Assembly: GCF_029892485.1 (NCBI RefSeq)
Contig: NZ_JARXVG010000006.1
Span: 372,001-436,000 of the forward strand
Origin: Variovorax boronicumulans
GTDB lineage: Bacteria; Pseudomonadota; Gammaproteobacteria; Burkholderiales; Burkholderiaceae_C
DNA: 64,000 nucleotides
Direction: 5' to 3'
Part shown: piece by piece, positions 8,111 to 21,273 of the stretch
Numbering within the stretch: the first letter of the stretch is position 1
How the letters are laid out: the number at the start of each line of letters is the position of its first letter
Notes under the pieces: model-generated
Database searches by the model: none
Told to the model about the DNA's origin: nothing
The model's input: only the letters and a program-made list of their open reading frames with translations
Translations under genes and position numbers: made by a program

Positions 8111-9781
8111 TCAGCGTGAAAACGACTCGACAGCCACCGGAATCTTCGGCGCCTCCCAGCGGTAGGCATCCCCCAGCACATTGCGCTCGGGCTTCTGCCC
8201 GTCCCACCGGATCTTGAGCAGGTCCATCAGCGTCCATGCCGTCCAGTCCGCCCGAAAGGGCTGCTGTTGCGCGGCGCCGTTCGGCAGCGGTTCCCGGTTG
8301 CGCCAGACGACGGCCGGAATGCGGTAGCCCGAGGCTGTCGCGGGGCTGTGGCCCGCGCGGTCGCTGCCGTGGCCGACCTCCTGGCCGTGGTCCGAGAGGT
8401 ACATCCATGCGCGGTACTCCTCCGGCTTGCCCGCGCTGCGCGTCTGCTGCAGCAACTCCGACACCACGAAGTCGTGGTACAGCAGCGCCGCGTCGTACTC
8501 TTGGCGAAAGCGCCGCACCCAGGCCGAGCGACCGTCCTTGACCAGGCCGTTCTCGACCGCGTCGATGTTGTCGTCGAAGGGATTGGCGTTCTCCGGAAAG
8601 CGCAGGCTGTAGTGCGGATGCGCGCCCATCAGATGCACGACGATCAGCTTGCGGTCGGTGCCCGTGTCCGCAAAGGCTTCCTGCACGCAGTCGAGGATCT
8701 CGCCGTCGAGCGAGGCGCTGGCCCGGCCGGGCGTGCGGTTGAGCATGTCGACGACATCGGCGAAGCGTGCATGCTGCTGCTCGATGGCGAGGTCGTCGTG
8801 GTTGCTGATCCACCAGACCTTGTAGCCCGCGGCGCGCGCCAGGGCCAGCAGGTGCGGCGGGTTCTCGCTCTCGGGCAGGCCGAAGTGGAACATGTTGCGC
8901 AGCGCGGGCAGGGTGCTCGCGTCCACCGACCACGCGTTCTTCAGCACCGCCATCTGTTCGCCGGCCTGCGCCTTGTGCGCCAGCAGGCGCGGCGTGGTCG
9001 GGCGGCCGTAGCCGTAGAGGGCCATGTTGTCGCGGTTGATGCTGTCGGTGATGACCAGCACCACCGTGGATGGTCCGGCCTGCGTGATGACAGGGGCGAT
9101 GGCTCTGGCCTGGGCCATCGCGCGATCGCGCACCTGCTGCTGGTCGGCCCAGGCGGCGCGCTGCGTCTGAACCGACTGCGACCAGTGGGTCCAGAAGATC
9201 GCGGGATGGAGGCGGCGCCACGGCTTGCTCGCATACGCCACGCAGGCGATCAGCAAGAGAGCGAGCACCAGCGAGCGGGTCCAGAACGCCGGCCGTGCGC
9301 GCACCGAAGAAGAGGAAACGGCCGCATCGCGGACGGCACCACGCCGCGCGAACATGCCCACGAGCACGCCCGCGATGACGAGCGCACCCGACCAGATGAC
9401 GGCCGAACGCCAATGCATCTGCAGGTACTCGGTGCTCTCGCGCGCATTGGTGTTGGCTGCCGCGCCGAGCACCATCGCGCCGTCGGGCGCGGCCTGGTAG
9501 GTGTCGAGCAGGTAGGCGCGCACCGCGCCGTCGAACGCGAAGGCCATGGCCCAGAGCCACACGAGCACCGTGCGCACGCGCTGCATGCGCGCGCTGCGCA
9601 ACGGCCATGCGAGCCAGAGCACCATCGGCATGGCGAGCACTGCGAGCTGGGCGATGCGGCGACCGTCGTGGCCCAGCGCGATCGAGGCCAGCAGCGTGGC
9701 GCCGACTGCGCCGCAGGCGAACAGGACGTTGTGGCGCGATGCGTGATGCGCACGCGGCGTTTCGGCGGAAGGGGAGGTCAA
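8111..9781 (-). CDS. Sulfatase-fold membrane phosphoethanolamine transferase-like protein
   Basis: About 556 aa. The N-terminal third has several hydrophobic segments (for example LAVLAMPMVLWLAWPL and ALVIAGVLVGMFA), followed by a periplasmic alkaline-phosphatase-type domain. That domain has VLVITDSINRDNMALYGYGR, a Ser/Thr-rich loop ASTLPALRNMF where the nucleophile should sit, and SDHGQEVGHGSD near the C-terminus. It resembles EptA/CptA enzymes, which add phosphoethanolamine to lipid A or core sugars. The usual metal-binding GES/GET motif here is TDS, with Asp for Glu. The start is uncertain: I chose TTG at 9781 because any longer frame runs into glpK. Substrate unknown. Confidence 0.8.
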   Translation of the reverse strand: MTSPSAETPRAHHASRHNVLFACGAVGATLLASIALGHDGRRIAQLAVLAMPMVLWLAWPLRSARMQRVRTVLVWLWAMAFAFDGAVRAYLLDTYQAAPDGAMVLGAAANTNARESTEYLQMHWRSAVIWSGALVIAGVLVGMFARRGAVRDAAVSSSSVRARPAFWTRSLVLALLLIACVAYASKPWRRLHPAIFWTHWSQSVQTQRAAWADQQQVRDRAMAQARAIAPVITQAGPSTVVLVITDSINRDNMALYGYGRPTTPRLLAHKAQAGEQMAVLKNAWSVDASTLPALRNMFHFGLPESENPPHLLALARAAGYKVWWISNHDDLAIEQQHARFADVVDMLNRTPGRASASLDGEILDCVQEAFADTGTDRKLIVVHLMGAHPHYSLRFPENANPFDDNIDAVENGLVKDGRSAWVRRFRQEYDAALLYHDFVVSELLQQTRSAGKPEEYRAWMYLSDHGQEVGHGSDRAGHSPATASGYRIPAVVWRNREPLPNGAAQQQPFRADWTAWTLMDLLKIRWDGQKPERNVLGDAYRWEAPKIPVAVESFSR

Positions 9782-9839
9782 GCGGTCGGGCAGCGGACTG
9801 CAGGTCGGAAGGCGGCCGCATTCTGCCCCGCTGCATGCG

Positions 9840-9869
9840 CCCGGCCCGCAGTCCCCCCAGCGGGCCGGG
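9840..9869 (-). terminator. Hairpin downstream of glpK
   Basis: A perfect 10-bp GC-rich stem (CCCGGCCCGC with GCGGGCCGGG) and a 10-nt loop lie about 12 bp past the glpK stop on the minus strand. No T-run follows, so it may stabilise the glpK 3' end or weakly terminate before the transferase gene. Confidence 0.45.
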
Positions 9870-9881
9870 GTGTTTGGCTTC

Positions 9882-11375
9882 TCAGGTCGCCGTGGCTTGC
9901 CGCACCGCGCGCTCCCAGCGCGCCATCGATTCCTCGGCCTGCGCACGGCCCATGGTCGGCAGGAAGCGCCGCTCCACCTTCCACAGTTTCGAGAGCTGGC
10001 GCGCGTCCGCATAGACGCCGGTCGACAGCCCCGCAAGGTACGCGGCGCCGAGCGCGGTGGTCTCGATCACCTCGGGCCGCACCACCGGAATGCCCAGCAG
10101 GTCGGCCTGGAACTGCATCAGCAGGTCGTTGACGCTCGCGCCGCCGTCCACGCGCAGCTCGGCCACCGGCTTGCCGCCGGCTGCCACCGCATCGCGGCTC
10201 ATGGCCTGCAGCAGGGCGGCGCTCTGGTAGGCGATGCTCTCCAGCGCGGCGCGTGCGATGTGCGCCACCGTCGTGCCGCGCGTGAGGCCGGTGATCGTGC
10301 CGCGCGCATCGGCGTCCCAGTAGGGCGCGCCAAGGCCGGTGAAGGCCGGCACCATCATCACGCCGCCTGCATCGGGCACGCTCTCGGCGAGCGACTGCAC
10401 CTCGGCGCTGCCCTTGATGGCCTTGAGACCGTCGCGCAGCCACTGCACCACGGCGCCGCCGACGAACACGCTGCCTTCCATCGCGTACTGCGGGGTCGTG
10501 TCGGCCTGCGCCGCGCTGGTCACCAGCAGGCCGTTGTGCGAGGGCTGGAACGCGCCGCCCGTGTGCATCAGCAGGAAGCAACCGGTGCCGTAGGTGTTCT
10601 TGGCCATGCCGGCCTCGAAGCAGGCCTGGCCGAATAGGGCGCTCTGCTGGTCGCCCGCCACGCCGCCGATGGGCAGCGTGTGGCCGAGCAGCGCGGCATC
10701 GGTGTCGGCGAAGTGCGAGCTCGAGGGCTGCACCTTGGGCAGCAGCGCGGCGGGGATGTCGAGCGCCTTGAGCAGGTCGGCGTCCCACTCGTTCGTGTGC
10801 ACGTTGAAGAGCATCGTGCGCGAGGCGTTGCTCACGTCGGTCACATGCACCTTGCCGCCGGTGAGCTGCCACATGAGCCAGCTGTCCACCGTGCCGAAGG
10901 CCAGGTCGCCGCGCTCGGCCTCGGCGCGTGCGCCGGGCACGTTGTCGAGCAGCCAGCGCAGCTTGGTGCCGGAGAAATACGCATCGATCACAAGGCCAGT
11001 CTTCTCGCGGATGGTGTCGGTCATGCCCTCGTCGCGCAGCTGCGCGCACAGCGGCTCGGCGCGGCGGTCCTGCCAGACGATGGCGTGGTGCACCGGCTGG
11101 CCGGTCTTGCGGTTCCACAGCACGGTGGTCTCGCGCTGGTTGGTGATGCCGATGGCGTGGATGTCGGTGGGCTTGAGCTTCGCCTTCACCAGCACTTCGC
11201 GCGCGGTGGCGAGCTGGCTGCGCCAGATTTCCATCGGATCGTGCTCGACCCAGCCGGGCTGCGGATAGATCTGCGTGAGTTCCTTCTGTGCGATGGCGAC
11301 GATGTGGCCTTCGCGGTCGAACACGATGCTGCGGGAGCTGGAGGTGCCTTGGTCGAGGGCTAGCAGGTAGGTCAT
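9882..11375 (-). CDS. glpK: Glycerol kinase
   Basis: A 497-aa FGGY-family kinase that phosphorylates glycerol to sn-glycerol 3-phosphate in the cytoplasm. Clear family features are [19 protein letters not shown] at the N-terminus, [11 protein letters not shown] near residue 50, [11 protein letters not shown] mid-protein, and [20 protein letters not shown] in the C-terminal FGGY domain. The length matches E. coli GlpK. It lies next to glpR on the same strand and opposite glpD and the glycerol ABC importer. The product of GlpK feeds GlpD. A 39-nt inverted-repeat pair separates glpK from glpR, so the two may not be tightly co-transcribed. Confidence 0.96.
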   Translation of the reverse strand: MTYLLALDQGTSSSRSIVFDREGHIVAIAQKELTQIYPQPGWVEHDPMEIWRSQLATAREVLVKAKLKPTDIHAIGITNQRETTVLWNRKTGQPVHHAIVWQDRRAEPLCAQLRDEGMTDTIREKTGLVIDAYFSGTKLRWLLDNVPGARAEAERGDLAFGTVDSWLMWQLTGGKVHVTDVSNASRTMLFNVHTNEWDADLLKALDIPAALLPKVQPSSSHFADTDAALLGHTLPIGGVAGDQQSALFGQACFEAGMAKNTYGTGCFLLMHTGGAFQPSHNGLLVTSAAQADTTPQYAMEGSVFVGGAVVQWLRDGLKAIKGSAEVQSLAESVPDAGGVMMVPAFTGLGAPYWDADARGTITGLTRGTTVAHIARAALESIAYQSAALLQAMSRDAVAAGGKPVAELRVDGGASVNDLLMQFQADLLGIPVVRPEVIETTALGAAYLAGLSTGVYADARQLSKLWKVERRFLPTMGRAQAEESMARWERAVRQATAT

Positions 11376-11419
11376 GGGTTCATGTTCCTCTGGGTCCGGT
11401 CAATGGAGCGGAATGGTCT

Positions 11420-11536
11420 TGCTCCTTCCCCTTCCGGGGGAAGGCGGGGATGGGGGCAGGCCTTCGATCAGGCGCTGCGTCTTTTTGGAAGCCGTCGTGC
11501 CCCCACCCCAACCCTCCCCCGGAAGGGGAGGGAGCA
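11420..11536. repeat. Long imperfect inverted repeat between glpR and glpK
   Basis: Two 39-nt arms, 11420-11458 and 11498-11536, are near reverse complements. Both are rich in runs of C or G (TGCTCCTTCCCC... and ...GGGGAGGGAGCA) and are separated by 39 nt. The element fills most of the 174-bp glpR-glpK gap. Similar GGGGGAGGGTTGGGG-type palindromes are dispersed in many proteobacterial genomes, so this is probably a copy of a repeat family that forms a stable RNA hairpin. No coding signal was seen. Confidence 0.8.
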
Positions 11537-11549
11537 ATGCAGGGAGCGG

Positions 11550-12320
11550 TCATGTTTCGCGCGCGATCTCGAGGCGGACCTGCGCGCTGTGCAACAGATC
11601 AGCAAAAGGCGCCGGCGGCGCGGCATCGGTGAAGAGGCGATCGATCTGCGAGAGCGTGCCCAGCTGGATCATCGCCGGCCGGTTGAACTTGCTCGCATCC
11701 GCCGCGAGCCACACTTCGCGCCCCTGCGCAATGATGGTCTGCGCCACCTTCACTTCGCGCAGGTCGAAGTCGCGCAGCGACCCGTCGGCCTCGATGCTCG
11801 ACACGCCGATGAGCGCGATGTCGACCTTGAACTGGCGGATGAAATCGATGGTCGCCTCGCCCACGACGGCGCGGTCGCGCGCGCGCACCGAGCCGCCCGC
11901 CACGATCACCTCGCACGAGGTGTTGCCGCTCAGGATGGTCGCCACGTTCAGGTTGTTGGTGATCACGCGCAGCCCCGTGTGGCGCAGCAGCGCCTTGGCG
12001 ATGGCCTCGGTGGTGGTGCCGATGTTCAGGATCAGCGAGCAGTCGTTGGGCACCAGCTCGGCCACGCGCTGCGCAATGCGCGCCTTGCCTTCGGCATTCA
12101 GCGTTTCGCGCTGCTGGTAGCCGATGTTCTCGGTGGTCGAGCTGGGCATGCGCACGCCGCCGTGAAAGCGCGTGAGCAGCCCCTCGTCGGCCAGCCGCTG
12201 CACGTCGCGCCGCACGGTCTGCAGGGTCACGCCCAGCATGTCGGCCAACTGCTCGACGGTGACGGAGCCGCGCGTGCGCACGGTGTCCAGGAGATTGATC
12301 TGGCGCGGGTTGGAGTTCAC
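11550..12320 (-). CDS. glpR: DeoR-family transcriptional repressor of glycerol metabolism
   Basis: A 256-aa DeoR-family regulator. An N-terminal helix-turn-helix (VTVEQLADMLGVTLQTVRRDVQ) is followed by the conserved GLLTRFHGGV. A C-terminal sugar-phosphate sensor domain carries NIGTTTEAIA and VITNNLNVATIL. It aligns along its whole length with GlpR, which is released from DNA by glycerol 3-phosphate. I chose the GTG at 12320 (NSNPRQINLLD), which gives the usual family length; the frame stays open to a further start at 12395. Its position between glpK and the divergent glpD operon fits control of both. Confidence 0.9.
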   Translation of the reverse strand: MNSNPRQINLLDTVRTRGSVTVEQLADMLGVTLQTVRRDVQRLADEGLLTRFHGGVRMPSSTTENIGYQQRETLNAEGKARIAQRVAELVPNDCSLILNIGTTTEAIAKALLRHTGLRVITNNLNVATILSGNTSCEVIVAGGSVRARDRAVVGEATIDFIRQFKVDIALIGVSSIEADGSLRDFDLREVKVAQTIIAQGREVWLAADASKFNRPAMIQLGTLSQIDRLFTDAAPPAPFADLLHSAQVRLEIARET

Positions 12321-12387
12321 AAAGGCGTCGTGGAGTGCGTGAAGACTGCGGGGATGGCCCAACGGTACAGGGCGCGTCACTTTAAAG

Positions 12388-12403
12388 CGAACCAAAACGA
12401 ACC
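12388..12403 (+). promoter_or_regulatory. Candidate GlpR-type operator upstream of glpD
   Basis: Two CGAACC hexamers at 12388-12393 and 12398-12403 lie one helical turn apart in the AT-richer divergent glpR/glpD gap. Such spaced direct repeats are plausible DeoR-family contact points. This is inference from position and spacing. Confidence 0.35.
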
Positions 12404-12449
12404 CGACTAAGGGAAAACTCGGAGGAAAATCGCGCTAAAAGGAATCCAA

Positions 12450-14119
12450 ATGAAAAAACACGAAAATACAATGGCGCCCTTCAGTGACCTAAGTCACGGT
12501 TCTACGGACTCCATTGTTGTGAGCGATTTCTCCTCAAATCCGCCTCTGCCGGCCACCGAATGCGACGTACTGATCGTCGGCGGCGGCATCAATGGCTGCG
12601 GCATCGCGCGTGACCTCGCCGGCCGCGGCTGGCGCGTCGTGCTGTGCGAAAAGGACGACCTCGCCTCGCACACGTCTTCCTCTTCCACCAAGCTGATCCA
12701 CGGCGGTCTGCGCTACCTGGAGTACTACGAGTTCTCGCTGGTGCGCAAGGCGCTGCAGGAGCGCGAGGTGCTTCTCAAGAGCGCACCGCACATCATGTGG
12801 CCGCTGCGCTTCGTGATGCCGCACGACCCCTCGATGCGGCCAGCCTGGATGATCCGCATCGGCCTGTTCATGTACGACCACCTCGCCAGGCGCGAAGTGC
12901 TGCCGGGTTCGCGCAGCGTCGATCTGCGCAAGCATGCGGCCGGCAAGCCGCTCAAGGACCAGTACAAGCGCGGCTTCGTCTATTCCGACGGCTGGGTCGA
13001 CGACGCCCGGCTCGTGTTGTTGAACGCGCTCGATGCGCAAGCGCGCGGCGCCGAGGTGCTCACCCGCACCCGCTGCACCCATGCACAGCGCGATGCCGAC
13101 GGATGGACCGCGACGCTCGAAGGCCCGCAGGGTACGCGCACCGTGCGTGCCCGCGCCGTGGTGAACGCAGCCGGACCCTGGGCCGAATCCTTCCTGCGCG
13201 GCGTGGCGCAATCGGCCAAGGGCGAAGCGCTGGCCACCAAGAGCCTGCGCCTCGTGAAGGGCAGCCACATCGTCGTGCCGCGCCTGTTCGAGCACGACCA
13301 CGCGTACATCTTCCAGAACCCCGACAAGCGGATCATCTTCGCCATTCCCTACCAGGACGAGTTCACGCTGGTCGGCACCACCGACATCGAACTGAACGGC
13401 GACGACCCCGGCGCCGCGCGCATTGCGCAGGAAGAGATCGACTACCTCTGCACGCAGGCCAGCCGCTATTTCGAGAAGCCCATCGTGCCGGCCGACGTGG
13501 TGTGGACCTACTCGGGCGTGCGCCCGCTGCTGGACGATGCCTCGGGCGATCCCTCGGCCGTCACGCGCGACTACATGCTCGAGTCCAACACCACCGCCGC
13601 GCCGCTGCTGTCGGTGTGGGGCGGCAAGATCACCACCTTCCGCAAGCTCGCGGAAGACGCGGCCGACGAGGTCGGCAAGATGCTCGGCCAGTCGAACGCG
13701 CAGCGCCCCGCATGGACCGACGGCGCATTCCTCGCCGGCGGCGACCTGTCGGCGTGGATCGGCGCTGCAAAGCGGCCCGACGACGATTTCGAGCGCTTCG
13801 TCTCGGCCGTGCAGGCGAAGTACCCATGGCTCTACGGCAAGCTCACGCGCCGCCTCGCGCGCGCCTACGGCGCACGGGTGTCGGAGCTGCTCGGCGATGC
13901 GAAGTCGCTGGCCGACCTCGGCCCGGCCGTGGCGCCCGACCTGCACGAACGCGAACTGCGCTTCCTGCAGGACAAGGAGTGGGCCGTGAGTTCGGACGAC
14001 GTGCTCTGGCGCCGCTCCAAGCTGGGCCTGCACTACACGGCGGCCGAGCGGGAACAGGTCGCGGCCTGGCTGCAGGCCAACGCGAAGAACAACAACACAT
14101 CGGAAGTGAAGGTGAGCTG

Positions 14120-14120
<1 letters not shown>
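12450..14120 (+). CDS. glpD: Aerobic glycerol-3-phosphate dehydrogenase
   Basis: A 556-aa FAD-dependent, membrane-associated enzyme that oxidises glycerol 3-phosphate to dihydroxyacetone phosphate and passes electrons to quinone. The FAD-binding Rossmann motif GGGINGCGIARDLAG lies near residue 44. Other conserved segments are TKLIHGGLRYLE, NAAGPWAESF, VGTTDIELNGD and WGGKITTFRKLAEDA. The C-terminal DAO domain is complete. The start is the ATG at 12450 after an AAGGAA site; an internal ATG at 12471 is a possible alternative because the first ~30 residues are not conserved in the family. It heads the glpD-glpS-glpT-glpP-glpQ-glpU-glpV operon and its TGA overlaps the glpS ATG by one base. Confidence 0.96.
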
Positions 14121-15193
<1,073 letters not shown>

Positions 15194-15194
15194 G

Positions 15195-16261
15195 ATGGCA
15201 CGCATCGATCTCGACCTGGCCCACGCCTACCGCGCCAACCCCACGCAGGACAGCGACTACGCGCTGCTGCCGCTGAAGATGAGCTTTCGCGACGGCGGCG
15301 CCTACGCCTTGCTCGGCCCCTCGGGCTGCGGCAAGACGACCATGCTCAACATCATCTCGGGCCTGCTCGTGCCTTCGCAGGGCACTGTGACTTTCGATGG
15401 CCGCGACATGACGCGCGCCACGCCGCAGGAACGCAATATCGCGCAGGTGTTCCAGTTCCCGGTGATCTACGACACCATGACCGTGGCCGAGAACCTCGCG
15501 TTCCCGCTGCGCAACCGCAAGGTGCCCGAAGACCAGATCAAGAAGCGTGTCGGCGAGATCGCCGAGATGCTCGACATGAGCGGGCAGCTCAACCAGCGCG
15601 CGGCGGGCCTCGCGGCCGACGCCAAGCAGAAGATCTCGCTGGGCCGCGGCCTGGTGCGCAGCGACGTGTCGGCGGTGCTCTTCGACGAGCCGCTGACGGT
15701 GATCGATCCGCACCTGAAGTGGCAACTGCGCCGCAAGTTGAAGCAGATCCATCGCGAGCTGAAGCTCACGCTGATCTACGTGACGCACGACCAGGTCGAG
15801 GCGCTCACCTTCGCTGAAGAGGTGGTGGTCATGACGCGCGGCAAGGCGGTGCAGGTGGGCAGCGCCGAGGCCCTGTTCGAGCGGCCGGCCCATACCTTCG
15901 TCGGCCACTTCATCGGCTCGCCGGGCATGAACTTCCTGTCGGCCAAGAGTGCGAACGGTGCGCTCGAAGTGGCGGGCACGCCGCTGGTGCCCACGCGCGA
16001 GCTGCCGCAAGGCGCGCTCAAGATCGGCATTCGCCCCGAATACCTGCGCCTGTCGAATGCCGGTGCCGCAGGCGCCGTGCCCGCGGTGGTCAAGCAGGTG
16101 CAGGACGTGGGCACGCACGCGATGCTGAGCGCCGAAGTCGACGGCATCGTGATCAAGGTGCGGCTGCATTCCGACGAGCAGCCGCCGGCCGTAGGCGCCA
16201 CGGTGTGGCTGCGGGTGCTGGACGCCCACACCTGCTATTACAAGGACGAGGAACTGGTCGC

Positions 16262-16265
<4 letters not shown>
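15195..16265 (+). CDS. glpT: Glycerol ABC importer ATPase 2 (GlpT-like)
   Basis: A 356-aa MalK-type ATPase. Walker A is canonical (GPSGCGKTT), as are the Q-loop VFQFP, Walker B VLFDEP and the switch histidine (VTHDQVEA, His198). The ABC signature is destroyed: LSGGQ is replaced by LAADA at residues 139-143. Because each ATP site in an ABC dimer combines Walker motifs of one subunit with the signature of the other, pairing with GlpS should give one complete and one degenerate site. The gene starts two bases after the glpS stop and its own stop overlaps the permease start (ATGA). The name follows the glycerol ABC locus and is not the E. coli glycerol-phosphate antiporter. Confidence 0.9.
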
Positions 16266-17148
<883 letters not shown>

Positions 17149-17152
<4 letters not shown>

Positions 17153-17961
17153 ACGAAAAACGCTTCCACAAGCGCAGCATCTTTTTGGTGCTGTACATCC
17201 TGTTCGCGCTGTTGCCCATCTACTGGATGATCAACATGAGCTTCAAGACGAACGAGGAGATTCTTTCGAGCTTCTCGTTCTTCCCGCAGCACCTGACCTG
17301 GGCGAACTACGCGCGCATCTTCACCGACGAGTCGTGGTACTCGGGCTACATCAACAGCCTGATCTACGTGGCGATCAACACGGTGATCTCGCTCACCGTG
17401 GCGCTGCCGGCGGCGTATGCGTTCTCGCGCTATTCGTTCCTGGGCGACAAGCATGTGTTCTTCTGGCTGCTGACGAACCGCATGACGCCGCCCGCGGTGT
17501 TCCTGCTGCCGTTCTTCCAGCTCTACAGCACGGTCGGCCTGATGGACACGCATCTGGGCGTGGCGCTTGCGCACCTGCTGTTCAACGTGCCGCTGGCGGT
17601 GTGGATTCTTGAAGGCTTCATGAGCGGCATTCCGCGCGAGATCGACGAGACGGCGTATATCGACGGCTACTCGTTCCCGCGCTTCTTCCTCACCATCTTC
17701 CTGCCGCTCATCAAGGCGGGCGTGGGTGTGGCGGCGTTCTTCTGCTTCATGTTCAGCTGGGTCGAGCTGCTGCTGGCGCGCACGCTCACGAGCGTGAATG
17801 CGAAGCCCATCGTCGCGACGATGACGCGCACGGTGAGCGCATCGGGCATGGACTGGGCAACGCTGGCGGCAGCGGGCGTGCTCACGATCGTGCCGGGCGC
17901 GATCGTGATCTGGTTCGTGCGTCACTACATCGCGAAGGGTTTCGCGATGGGTCGCGTTTAA
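17149..17961 (+). CDS. glpQ: Glycerol ABC importer permease 2 (GlpQ-like)
   Basis: A 270-aa MalG-type permease with six hydrophobic segments and an EAA loop (IPREIDETAYIDGYSFPRFFLTIFLP) near residue 165. The start overlaps the preceding stop as ATGA, which indicates translational coupling. It is the second half of the transmembrane channel of the glycerol importer. The name is that of the ABC locus and does not refer to the glycerophosphodiester phosphodiesterase called GlpQ in E. coli. Confidence 0.92.
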
Positions 17962-17973
17962 GGAGGTCGAAAG

Positions 17974-18282
17974 ATGTTCGACTGGATGGTCTGGACCACC
18001 CCGGTGGCCGTATTTTTCATCTGCATCGCGCTCATGCTGGTCGGCATGACGGTGTGGGAATTCAAGTCGCCCACCACGATGCGGCGCGGCTGGCTGCCTA
18101 TTGCCACCACGCGCGGCGACCGGCTCTTCATCGGGCTGCTGTCGGCGGCCTATGTGAACCTGGTCTTCATCGGCCTGGCCGGCAAGTTCCAGGAATGGAT
18201 GAGCCTGGAGGCCGAGCCCTCGATCTGGATCAGCTTCGTGCTGTCGATGTTCGTTCTTGCCCTTGTCATGCGCAAAGGCTAG
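17974..18282 (+). CDS. glpU: DUF2160 small membrane protein of the glycerol importer (GlpU-like)
   Basis: A 102-aa membrane protein of the DUF2160 type with about three hydrophobic segments (VAVFFICIALMLVGMTVW, LFIGLLSAAYVNLVFIGLAG and ISFVLSMFVLALVM). It has no catalytic motif. It is preceded by an AAGGAGG ribosome-binding site and lies 12 bp after the second permease. In glycerol ABC loci this small protein is always found between the permeases and the binding protein; its role in transport is not defined. Confidence 0.88.
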   Translation: MFDWMVWTTPVAVFFICIALMLVGMTVWEFKSPTTMRRGWLPIATTRGDRLFIGLLSAAYVNLVFIGLAGKFQEWMSLEAEPSIWISFVLSMFVLALVMRKG

Positions 18283-18306
18283 ACCCGTAGATTTTCGAGA
18301 CGCGTC

Positions 18307-18330
18307 CGGCTCTCCGCCTCCCCGGAGCCG
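18307..18330 (+). other. Hairpin upstream of the binding-protein gene
   Basis: A CGGCTC/GAGCCG stem (extendable by one G-T pair) with a ~10-nt loop lies in the 90-bp gap before glpV. Intercistronic hairpins before binding-protein genes often protect mRNA and allow higher expression of that gene. That role here is inferred. Confidence 0.4.
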
Positions 18331-18372
18331 CGATGGAAAAAACCGGGGAAGCACAACCGAGGAGACACATTC

Positions 18373-20106
<1,734 letters not shown>

Positions 20107-20144
20107 GCGCGCCGCAGTCCGAACTGTCAGTTGCCACAGTGAAA

Positions 20145-20176
20145 GGGGCCGCGCCGGAGGGTGCGGCCCCTTTTTT
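20145..20176 (+). terminator. Rho-independent terminator of the glp operon
   Basis: Perfect stem GGGGCCGC (20145-20152) with GCGGCCCC (20163-20170), 10-nt loop, then six Ts (20171-20176), 39 bp after the glpV stop. This separates the glycerol operon from the DarA/DarB cluster. Confidence 0.9.
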
Positions 20177-20214
20177 CGTCCGGCGCCGCATGTTCGTGGG
20201 ATCGGCGCGACGTC

Positions 20215-21273
20215 ATGACCAATGGCAGATGCGTTTCGTTAATGATTGATTTACATTCGACGGCCCTCGAAACAGCCCACCCAGTGACTACCAGCTCTCC
20301 CAGTTCCGCCGACCCGGCCGCACGCCCCAAGCGGGTGCTGGTGATTCATTACTCGCAGTCCGGGCAGCTCGACAGCGTTGCCGCTCAGATGGTCGCGCCG
20401 TTGCGGGCCGACCCGTCCATCGAGGTGCACGAGGAAACGCTGCGTGCGCAGTCACCGTTTCCGTTCCCCTGGCCCTTCATCACCTTCTTCGACGCCTTCC
20501 CGGAGTCGGCCCACATGAAGCCGCCACCACTGGCGCCGCCCTCGCTCACGGGCGACGAAGACTTCGACCTCGTCATCCTGCCGTACCAGGTGTGGTTCCT
20601 GGCGCCATCGCAGCCGATCACCGCGTTCCTCAAGCATCCGCTGGCCGCACGGCTGCTCAAGGGCAAACCCGTGGTCACCGTCATCGCGTGCCGCAACATG
20701 TGGCTGCTGGCCCATGAAAAGCTCAAGGGCATGCTCGACGACGTGGGCGCGCGCCTCATCGACAACGTGGTGCTCACCGACCCCGGCCCGACGCTCGCCA
20801 CCTTCTTCACCACGCCGGCGTGGCTCATCTGGGGACGCAAGCGCGGCTTCTGGGGCATGCCCGATGCGGGGCTCAGCCCTGTGCAAATCCGAAGGTCCGG
20901 CCGTTTCGGCCGTGCGCTGCGCGATGCGCTGCACGGCGACCTGGAGCGCGGCACGCAGCCGCTGCTGGCCGGCCTGGGCGCGGTGGAGGCCAATGCGCGC
21001 CTGCTGATCAGCGAGAAAGCCGGCACCCGCAGCTTCTTCCTCTGGGGCAAGCTCATCATGGCGGCCGGCGCGCCCGGCGCCTGGCAGCGCAAGCCGCTGC
21101 TGCTGCTCTATGTGGTGTTCCTGCTCGCGCTCATCGTGACGGTGGTGCCGGTGAGCCTGACGCTGCAGGCGCTTCTGCGACCATTGTTCAAGGGGTGGCT
21201 CACTAAAATGACAGCCCAATTCGAGCGCCCGTCGGGCTCTGCCACGGACCGCTCCCACCTCTATGACGACTGA
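20215..21273 (+). CDS. darA: DarA-like flavodoxin-fold enzyme (dialkylresorcinol biosynthesis)
   Basis: About 352 aa. The N-terminal domain is a flavodoxin-like fold beginning KRVLVIHYSQSGQLDSVA, and a PFPFPWPFITFFDAFPES motif matches DarA proteins of dialkylresorcinol and flexirubin loci as I know them. The C-terminus has a strong membrane segment (LLLLYVVFLLALIVTVVPV) near residue 300, so the enzyme is probably membrane-anchored. DarA homologues act with DarB, probably in oxidising or aromatising the cyclohexanedione intermediate. The start is uncertain: ATG 20215, ATG 20242 and GTG 20284 all keep the fold; the frame cannot start earlier than the upstream terminator. The 3' end overlaps the next gene by 11 bp. 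Confidence 0.85.
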   Translation: MTNGRCVSLMIDLHSTALETAHPVTTSSPSSADPAARPKRVLVIHYSQSGQLDSVAAQMVAPLRADPSIEVHEETLRAQSPFPFPWPFITFFDAFPESAHMKPPPLAPPSLTGDEDFDLVILPYQVWFLAPSQPITAFLKHPLAARLLKGKPVVTVIACRNMWLLAHEKLKGMLDDVGARLIDNVVLTDPGPTLATFFTTPAWLIWGRKRGFWGMPDAGLSPVQIRRSGRFGRALRDALHGDLERGTQPLLAGLGAVEANARLLISEKAGTRSFFLWGKLIMAAGAPGAWQRKPLLLLYVVFLLALIVTVVPVSLTLQALLRPLFKGWLTKMTAQFERPSGSATDRSHLYDD

